Source: Siphlonurus alternatus
Lineage: Eukaryota > Arthropoda > Insecta > Ephemeroptera > Siphlonuridae
Direction: 5' to 3'
Assembly (NCBI GenBank): GCA_949825025.1
Contig: OX463778.1
Span: 53,570,364-53,634,363 of the forward strand
DNA length: 64,000 bases
This document shows positions 26,501 to 64,000 of the stretch, piece by piece. The stretch's first letter is position 1. The number at the start of each line of letters is the position of its first letter. The position numbers were made by a program, and so were the translations under genes. Under the pieces are notes generated by a model. That model was not told the DNA's origin, did no database searches, and was given only the letters and a program-made list of their open reading frames with translations.

Positions 26501-28709
26501 AATGGTCCTGGACCGTCATATGGCTAAAAAGTTGAAGGTTCCCCGGTATGGTGGTTTGTCACTTCAACAGTTTGTATCTAACACCATTACTTCGAGGCTC
26601 ACGCCAGGAACAAACCGCAGTTATTTTTCTGAAGCTAATATTACATGGCACAAGCCTGTGTGTGCGTTTTTTAAGACGGTGTTATTTCAACAGTTGCCTA
26701 ACTCTAAGGGGCTAGGAATTTTTAAATTACAAACTAAATTACGATTATTTAATTACCTCCTCATATATTAATTTGTGCAATCCTTGAATTCTTGAAAGAA
26801 ATATTAAATAAATTATAAATATACTATCAATGATTGAACAACAATTCTTATTTTTTTTTTATGATAGTTACGACTTCACGTTTTTCTTCGTGAAATTATT
26901 TTATATTTGAACCCTCTAACACCCTTAAAATCGAGAAGAAAGACGCTGTGACGCCATATAGTCATGCATCGTCTTTTTCTATGCTTGCGTGTTAAATATT
27001 TGCAACACTATGACATCACAGCGTTTTGCAGCACAATTTTAGGGGTTGTGTTAAGAGGGTTCAAAAAAAACTGAGAAAAATTTGACAGTACATAACTCAA
27101 TGTGCTCTATAAATGCAATACAAAATTAAAGAAGGTTGTGCAATGTGACGTCACGTCCCCTGACGAGTTGTGTTGTCCAGGTGACGGAGGAGGACATCGC
27201 GCTGTGCATGGGCGAGTTCTTCAGTCCGCCGCTCGAGGAGGAGAGCGACGAGCACCCTCTCCGGGTCCTCAGTCAGGAGAACCTCACCGTCGTGTCCACC
27301 TTCACAGGTACCCCTCTCGTAATAAATGAAAAATATCACGAATTATTCTTCTTTGTTATATTAACGTAAAATATTTATGTTGGGCATGAATGTAGTGTCT
27401 ATACCATAAATATGTCAAACTTTTAATACATGCCTTATTAATCAAATCGAACTAAAATTCTTTATAAAATCTAACTATTTTTTTTTAAATAACAAATTAA
27501 TTAAGTTTCTATAATTAGTGTCATTTTCATATATCTTGTTCTATAAATACTAACCACCGTCCTACATTTGTAGACTCGCTGTCTGTGACCACGGACTTGG
27601 ACCGCGGAATCTCCGGCAACCCCTACTCTGGTGATGAGATGGGTGGTATCGGTAGCGAGAAGATGTTTCTGGCACGCAAGTTCGACCAGCTGGCCAAGCT
27701 GCATGAGCTCTACCGCAGCAGTCTGGAGGCCGGCAAACTGCCCCCCAGCCCCCAGCCCTCCCAGACCCCCTCTCGGTGCCAGTCAATCTCCCTCAGCGAG
27801 ATGCTGTACGGCTCCGTCAACCCCTCTCCTCCCCCCTCCGACAGCAAGATGTGCTCCGCGTGCCGCCACGTGATGAGCCGTGGACTGTGGTACCCTTCCT
27901 TGGCGGTAGATGGATCTCAACTTTGCTCCCAACACTTGGAAGACAAATCAAAATCGTGGTACCCCTCAGAAACTGATCACCAGACGGAAGCAAAACAAAC
28001 CCTCGTATCAAAACCAGTCGCTAGTTTAGCATCATTAAGACACCCTGACGGAGCTTCTAACCCCAACTTAGACAAGCAGGAGGAGAGAAGGTTTCCGGGT
28101 AACGGAGCCTCAACTTCTGACCATGAAGAGGAGGGAGACGAAACCAGAGGCCTGACGGATGAAAGAACCGTCACTGGCAAGTCGGACGATGAAGACACAG
28201 TTCTAGCTCTCCCAGCCTCCGCTACTGCAACAATACCTGGTAACAAGACTCCCAGGTTAACGAGATTGTTTGCTGGCGCTAGAAGAAGTCCTGGCAAATC
28301 GCCACAACACGAAAAGAAATCTCAAAGTAGTAAGAAGAAAGCAGCAAACAGAGCCCCGAGTAGTGAAGGCTATGACAGTGGATTGGACTCCGTTATAGTT
28401 GTGACGACCCGTACTTCGAAATCTCCGTCTCATCAAGCCACGTCGTCGCTAGGTACAAACAAAAGGGCAGCGTCGGCAGTCCACTGCGAAAGCTCGGGCT
28501 ACGAGAGTGTGCAGAGAGACAGCGAGTGCTCCAGCATAGCATCGAGCCACGAGTCCAACGAGGGGGCAGCGGAGGCACCCTCCAAACAGTCCGGCAAGCA
28601 GTCGGCCGGTACAAGCACTCCCAGCAGTAACACCGCGCCCACGGGGTGGTGGAGGCTGTTCCCAAGTTGTGCCCGGAACAGAATGAGGACCCCATCTGTG
28701 GATTGGTAG
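6796..28709 (+). CDS. KIF26: KIF26 / VAB-8 family kinesin-like protein (spliced, 10 exons seen, N-terminus outside window)
   Basis: Joined exons 6796-7029, 9263-9356, 13434-13631, 17272-17508, 19787-19925, 21834-21996, 22447-23392, 26190-26335, 27181-27307 and 27574-28709 keep one open frame of 1139 codons plus stop. Residues 1-355 are a kinesin motor of the atypical KIF26 type: the P-loop reads GHARLGKTHTM, the switch I region keeps only a remnant ([15 protein letters not shown]) and switch II reads [10 protein letters not shown]. The tail has the KIF26 signature [15 protein letters not shown] (about residue 390), WIDGP and WVDGP motifs, acidic stretches and a C-terminal [12 protein letters not shown]. 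Family knowledge: vertebrate KIF26 proteins bind microtubules with little or no ATPase activity and act in signalling and cell adhesion; worm VAB-8 guides cell and axon migration. The first visible exon starts after a clear acceptor in phase 0, so earlier coding exons must lie upstream. Gene identity is very likely; function here is inferred from the family. Confidence 0.93.
7030..9262 (+). other. KIF26 intron A-B
   Basis: 2.2 kb, AT-rich. It contains the 5S-derived SINE at its 3' end (8853-9200). Nothing else is recognised. Confidence 0.75.
8853..9200 (+). mobile_element. 5S rRNA-derived SINE (SINE3-like)
   Basis: 8873-8942 resembles the 3' part of 5S rRNA: GGTTCTCGTTAGATCACTGA, then AAGTCAAGC and GATGGGTGACC. 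It is followed by a body with TGACTGAGGTTTTCCATGGT and CGAATGCTAGGACG. The same body appears in reverse at 41530-41690. It ends about 60 nt before exon B. It is not a functional 5S gene: the 5' part is lost and changes are many. Confidence 0.72.
9263..9356 (+). CDS. KIF26: KIF26 exon B: P-loop first half
   Basis: Acceptor TTTCAG ends at 9262, donor GTGAGT begins at 9357; phase 0 to 1. It encodes [20 protein letters not shown] followed by [12 protein letters not shown], the KIF26 form of the nucleotide-binding loop, which is interrupted by the intron. A TGACGTCA octamer lies about 10 nt before the acceptor. Confidence 0.93.
9357..13433 (+). other. KIF26 intron B-C
   Basis: 4.1 kb, AT-rich. 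Small GC-richer patches near 10250-10400 and 12830-12960 have no support as exons. No element is recognised. Confidence 0.6.
13434..13631 (+). CDS. KIF26: KIF26 exon C: P-loop second half and motor core
   Basis: Acceptor TTGCAG ends at 13433, donor GTAAGT begins at 13632; phase 1 to 1. It completes the loop as GKTHTMLGG and continues with [29 protein letters not shown] and [10 protein letters not shown]. The Ile-Asn-Glu..Lys-Thr-Gly-Ala-Arg block is a strong KIF26 marker. Confidence 0.93.
14098..15283. mobile_element. Non-autonomous hAT element with GACCGGTC subterminal arrays
   Basis: Ends are inverted: CAGGGTTCCGGACCG at left and CGGTCCGGAACCCTG at right. It is flanked by an identical 8-bp duplication GTACATAT at 14090-14097 and 15284-15291, as expected for hAT transposition. 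Both subterminal regions are dense in GACCGGTC and CGACCG motifs. The 1186-bp element has no transposase-like frame; its middle is AT-rich. Confidence 0.9.
16048..16197. repeat. Three tandem copies of a 50-bp unit
   Basis: ACGCGAGGTGGGTTCAATAT begins copies at 16052, 16102 and 16152; the copies are near identical. No spacer structure, so not a CRISPR array. Confidence 0.9.
16419..17197. mobile_element. TTAA-family fold-back element split by a LINE insertion
   Basis: The left arm (ACACGCCCAATGTT) and right arm (AACATTGGGCACGT) match each other and the copies at 25808, 34014 and 44356. About 460 bp of foreign sequence (16585-17043) sits in the centre, exactly where other copies read on without interruption. 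Confidence 0.8.
16585..17043 (-). mobile_element. 3' end of a non-LTR retrotransposon inserted in a MITE
   Basis: On the minus strand the frame ends [18 protein letters not shown] then PLPV and stop, which fits the C-terminus of LINE reverse transcriptase proteins. It is followed by a 3' UTR and an (ATT)n tail at 16585-16605. It is 5' truncated and no longer functional. Confidence 0.78.
17272..17508 (+). CDS. KIF26: KIF26 exon D: motor core and switch I remnant
   Basis: Acceptor TGTAG ends at 17271, donor GTGAGT begins at 17509; phase 1 to 1. It encodes [12 protein letters not shown], then [20 protein letters not shown] and [20 protein letters not shown]. The usual kinesin switch I serines (SSRSH) are reduced to a single Ser-His pair, as in other KIF26 proteins. 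Confidence 0.93.
17509..19786 (+). other. KIF26 intron D-E
   Basis: 2.3 kb, AT-rich, with one MITE (18739-18953). A GC-richer patch near 19520-19750 has a TGACGTCA site but no exon signal. Confidence 0.65.
18739..18953. mobile_element. MITE, TAAGGTGGA family, copy 1
   Basis: Ends TAAAGGTGGAGTCACATGGC and the inverse GCCATCTGAATCCACCTTA. The body shares GCGCACTTGCTGTAACATC-like and AGAGCATC.TAATTAACGCG sequence with the copy at 22170. Confidence 0.78.
19787..19925 (+). CDS. KIF26: KIF26 exon E: switch II region
   Basis: Acceptor CCACAG ends at 19786, donor GTAAGA begins at 19926; phase 1 to 2. It encodes [20 protein letters not shown] and [18 protein letters not shown]. The canonical switch II DLAGSE is replaced by DLGSCE, and the PYR that follows corresponds to the conserved pre-alpha4 segment. 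Confidence 0.92.
19926..21833 (+). other. KIF26 intron E-F
   Basis: 1.9 kb, AT-rich; contains a LINE 3' end (about 20884-21272). Nothing else is recognised. Confidence 0.7.
20884..21272 (+). mobile_element. 3' end of a non-LTR retrotransposon
   Basis: The + frame [20 protein letters not shown], ending MSLKL with TAG at 21042-21044, resembles the C-terminus of LINE proteins. A 3' UTR follows, ending in a short TATTC repeat tail (ATTCTATTCTATT). It is 5' truncated; the start is not sharply defined. Confidence 0.7.
21834..21996 (+). CDS. KIF26: KIF26 exon F: end of motor domain
   Basis: Acceptor CTTCAG ends at 21833, donor GTGAGA begins at 21997; phase 2 to 0. It encodes [17 protein letters not shown], then [20 protein letters not shown] and [14 protein letters not shown]. 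This matches the conserved kinesin SKLT..L..SLGG / A.R...I end of the motor, followed by a basic neck. Confidence 0.93.
21997..22446 (+). other. KIF26 intron F-G
   Basis: 450 nt, nearly half of it a MITE copy ending about 70 nt before the acceptor of exon G. Confidence 0.75.
22170..22378. mobile_element. MITE, TAAGGTGGA family, copy 2
   Basis: Same body as 18739-18953 (GCGTACTTGCTGTAACATCA, AGAGCATCATAATTAACGCG), with a more decayed right end. Confidence 0.72.
22447..23392 (+). CDS. KIF26: KIF26 exon G: proximal tail
   Basis: Acceptor CCACAG ends at 22446, donor GTGAGT begins at 23393; phase 0 to 1; residues 356-670. It begins with a Gly/Ser-rich segment, then [15 protein letters not shown], a diagnostic KIF26 block. 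[11 protein letters not shown] and TWVDGPQ follow, resembling a WVDGP motif found near the C-terminus of vertebrate relatives. Ala/Thr repeats, [18 protein letters not shown] and a Pro/Asp/Glu-rich acidic run close the exon. Confidence 0.93.
23470..23505. repeat. (TA)n microsatellite
   Basis: Uninterrupted TA dinucleotides just inside the intron after exon G. Confidence 0.95.
24763..24904. mobile_element. Short palindromic MITE
   Basis: Arms AAGGGGCATTCACAAAG and CTTTGTGAATGCCCCTT at the ends, extending inward through TTAAGGCCACATTTAAGGCTC and its complement. About 142 bp in total. Confidence 0.88.
25808..26077. mobile_element. TTAA-family fold-back element, shortened copy
   Basis: Begins TTAAGGGTAACACGCCCAAT and ends with the inverse ATTGGGCGTGTTACC. 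The centre has AAATATCAGGTATA and its complement. Shorter than the 355-370-bp copies. Confidence 0.8.
26128..26176 (+). repeat. Tandem TGACGT repeat before exon H
   Basis: Units GTCGTCTGACGT (twice) and GTCACTGACGT (twice) sit 13-60 nt before the acceptor of exon H. Confidence 0.85.
26190..26335 (+). CDS. KIF26: KIF26 exon H: acidic tail segment
   Basis: Acceptor TTCACAG ends at 26189, donor GTAACG begins at 26336; phase 1 to 0; residues 671-719. It encodes [17 protein letters not shown] and a run of Asp/Glu ending in TQDSCLQ. The intron just before the acceptor carries a short tandem TGACGT repeat. Confidence 0.88.
26377..26498. mobile_element. Small inverted-repeat element after exon H
   Basis: TTGACCGAAATTTGCAGAG at left is mirrored by CTCTGCAAATTTCGGTTAA at right, about 120 bp in all, beginning 41 nt past the donor. 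Confidence 0.75.
26906..27065. mobile_element. MITE, GAACCCTCTAACACCC family
   Basis: Left end TTTGAACCCTCTAACACCCT, right end GTGTTAAGAGGGTTCAAA. The interior has GACGCTGTGACGCCAT and TGACATCACAGCG. Related copies are at 32406, 39891, 40888 and, less clearly, 55005. Confidence 0.78.
27181..27307 (+). CDS. KIF26: KIF26 exon I: tail segment
   Basis: Acceptor GTCCAG ends at 27180, donor GTACCC begins at 27308; phase 0 to 1; residues 720-761. It encodes [20 protein letters not shown] and [16 protein letters not shown]. No domain is recognised. Confidence 0.88.
27574..28709 (+). CDS. KIF26: KIF26 terminal coding exon
   Basis: Acceptor TTGTAG ends at 27573; the frame stays open to TAG at 28707-28709; residues 762-1139. 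It encodes [20 protein letters not shown], a likely short helix or coiled coil, then a Cys-x-x-Cys pair (MCSACRH), long polar and acidic Ser/Thr-rich stretches, a basic patch, [12 protein letters not shown] and [20 protein letters not shown]. Vertebrate KIF26 proteins carry a similar SGYESV.RDSE block near the end. The protein ends RMRTPSVDW. Confidence 0.93.
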
Positions 28710-29389
28710 CCTCACGTGCCTCATTCGTCTCATAACCAAAGACTTTAACATAAATATTACCATCCAATTATAATGTTGTCTATTATAACTACTATCAAAA
28801 TTTAATATAATATTATAACAACAAAAATTATGTATCTAAAAAATAATAATCTCCTACTCCTCAAATCTTTCATCAAATATTTAAAATATCAAAAAATTCC
28901 CTCTGAAAAAAAAAAAATATAATATTTAATGATTCAAAGTATTAAATTTTCTATTTTTATGTATACAATAAAAAAATAACATTGAAAATTTTACTACCAA
29001 TTTTTTTCAAAAACCTACAATGTATTGTATCAAAATATTTGTATAAACTAAGGGCATATTTATATGATGAACTGATTTTCTATTAATTGCAGACTGCTTG
29101 CTGTATTGCTATAAAAAATATATGTGTTGTTATATGTTTAGTTCTCTTCTGGTCTCTTAAACAAAAATTTAATCAATTTTTTATGAAGAAATATAAAAAA
29201 TGAATTAGCAGCTCGGTGTTTGTGAAAAAAGAAGAAATTATAGTCTTTGTGAGGAGCTTAAATGATTTTGCTACTTTTTTACTATCTGACCAATTTGTTT
29301 ATAATAAAGAAAAAAAAAGAGGAATCAATTTTTCTTTGCAAATTTGTATAAATATAATTGTTTGCATTGAACACATGTACTATATTGTA

Positions 29390-29395
29390 AATAAA
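29390..29395 (+). terminator. Candidate poly(A) signal of KIF26
   Basis: AATAAA followed within a few bases by TGTGTTT, a signal plus GT-rich element about 680 nt after the stop codon. An alternative signal is at 28967. Assigned by motif only. Confidence 0.45.
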
Positions 29396-30228
29396 TGTGT
29401 TTAAAAATACAAAACCAAAGCTTGTCATTTTAAGTTGACCCAGGACATAAGAATGTAATTATCAGAATTAATTAAATATTAGAATTTAATTTATAATATC
29501 ATATCTCTAGCAGCAACAATATAGAATTATGTAGATGTGCTTGTTGTTAGCAAAGTTGAATTGGCAAGTACTCAGGAACTTATTATTTTCCCCCCATAAC
29601 AATTTATTTTGGCCAGTGGTCAAAGTAAATAATATTTATATTGAGCAATTAGAAATTGGGTGAAAAAAAAATATTGCAAAAATCTACCTACTCTGAACAT
29701 TTTTAAATTTTTTGGGCACATTCAGTAACATTAAATTTGATACTTTTTTAAATCTCATCCACGTTTGATACCTGAATAATTTTATTAGATTAAGAATATT
29801 AAGGAATATTTGCAACTGGTACCTTTGACAATTATTTTTTAATTTCCCATAAGAATAATAATAAAAATATATGGAAAAATTCAGAGTTTTACAATTCTGT
29901 ACCCCCCAATATTCATTGTTAAACATTTAATGTCAGTCTACTTTTTTAATCTGCTTCTTATAATTAATTGAATAATAACAGCAGAAATACAGCATTATAA
30001 TTTCAAATTATGATAGTGACTGAACACATTGCTAATTATAATGCACTAGACTTATTTGACAATCCTAAATTGCAGTAAACACCTTTTTATTATAGTATTT
30101 GAACTTTGTAGAGTAACTGTACCAACTTCAAAAACAAAATCTTCTGGAAAGGTAAATATTTGTTAATATTAATTAGAGTAGTTAAATTTTAAATTAAAAC
30201 AATTCTTTTCATATTACATTACTTAATT

Positions 30229-30234
30229 TTTATT
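30229..30234 (-). terminator. Candidate poly(A) signal of the TOG-array gene
   Basis: The plus strand reads TTTATT, so the minus strand reads AATAAA, about 250 nt after the TGA of the TOG gene. Assigned by motif only. Confidence 0.4.
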
Positions 30235-30481
30235 AAATTACTCAGTTTATTACAAATACATATGTTATTGACTAAACTTGAATTGGACTGGTAGATTAAA
30301 CTTTTTAATGAACATTTAGAAAGAAAACATTTTTATGACAATTGTCTATGCACATTTAAAAATTCTAACATTGAGTCAGGGTAATTGGGACCACATTTTT
30401 GGACACATTAAAAATCCTACTGAGGGATGGGGATTTAACTCAGGGTCACATTGTTGCTCATTCCATCAGGTCACCCGGTGC

Positions 30482-63783
<33,302 letters not shown>

Positions 63784-64000
63784 ATCTGAGCGGACGAAAC
63801 CTCACCGGCATATCGAGTGGCCGCCACCGTCGTACTGACTGCTACGAGACTCCGCTCAGGCGCGTGGTGAACCAGGTCACTTCCACTTCTCAGATGAGGT
63901 GATACGAAACACGGCAAGAAACACTCACTGCATTATGTGACTAATATAATTTCTTAAATAGAGGGCAACTGATAACAAAGTTCAATTTAATAAAAATATA
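63784..64000 (-). promoter_or_regulatory. Upstream region of the TOG-array gene
   Basis: 217 nt upstream of the start codon. The first about 110 nt are GC-richer, as in a 5' UTR; the rest turns AT-rich. No TATA box is convincing, and the transcription start cannot be placed. Confidence 0.35.

Larger units (their letters stand above)
26336..27180 (+). other. KIF26 intron H-I
   Basis: 845 nt with two inverted-repeat elements (26377-26498 and 26906-27065) and a TGACGTCA site at 27145. Confidence 0.75.
28710..30481. other. Convergent 3' ends of the two genes
   Basis: AT-rich, with no coding potential on either strand. It should hold the 3' UTR of the kinesin (+) and of the TOG gene (-). AATAAA occurs at 28967-28972 and about 29390 on +, the latter followed by a GT-rich stretch. 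On the - strand AATAAA is the complement of 30229-30234. No exon encoding a fourth TOG domain was found here. Confidence 0.7.

Noticed and set aside
26355..26771. 138-codon plus-strand frame after exon H
   Set aside because: Composed of intron and the 26377-26498 inverted repeat; no similarity recognised.

Overview
This is nuclear DNA of an animal, most likely an arthropod and probably an insect. It has GC-rich exons with GT..AG introns, set in very AT-rich introns packed with short inverted-repeat elements. The species cannot be named from the sequence. All exon models below were built by eye from acceptor, donor and reading-phase agreement.

Two long genes converge. On the + strand, positions 6796-28709 hold ten exons that join in phase into 1139 codons of a KIF26 / VAB-8 family kinesin (annotated in flies as CG14535-type). 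This covers the motor domain and the whole tail; the N-terminal exons lie upstream of the window. On the - strand, 63783 down to 30482 hold a TOG-array protein of the TOGARAM1 / crescerin / CHE-12 family (ciliary microtubule regulator). It appears complete: 19 exons, 1998 codons in the longest form. The two stop codons are about 1.8 kb apart, tail to tail.

Layout: 1-6.8 kb, upstream/intronic with scattered repeats; 6.8-22 kb, motor-domain exons in large introns; 22.4-28.7 kb, tail exons; 28.7-30.5 kb, both 3' ends; 30.5-34.6 kb, the third TOG domain (six exons including a duplicated one); 35.7-37.9 kb, linker exons; 37.9-47.0 kb, one 9.1-kb intron; 47.0-49.4 kb, a cluster of small linker exons; 53.9-57.9 kb, linker exons; 58.4-59.2 kb, TOG2 in one exon; 61.3-63.8 kb, one 2.5-kb exon with TOG1 and a Ser-rich linker.

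The introns hold a complete non-autonomous hAT element with an 8-bp target duplication, a TTAA-flanked fold-back family (about six copies, one split by a LINE 3' end), several smaller MITE families, a 5S-rRNA-derived SINE, and an inverted repeat carrying a hammerhead-ribozyme-like core of the kind known from Penelope-like elements. The most interesting points are: a 90-nt in-phase duplicated exon inside the third TOG domain; a 54-bp minisatellite that multiplies a splice acceptor with an open reading frame; absence of a fourth TOG domain, with the stop codon lying inside a donor-like sequence; at least 19 copies of the octamer TGACGTCA; and a perfect IR-1 nuclear-receptor palindrome. No tRNA, rRNA gene, CRISPR array or complete autonomous transposon was found.
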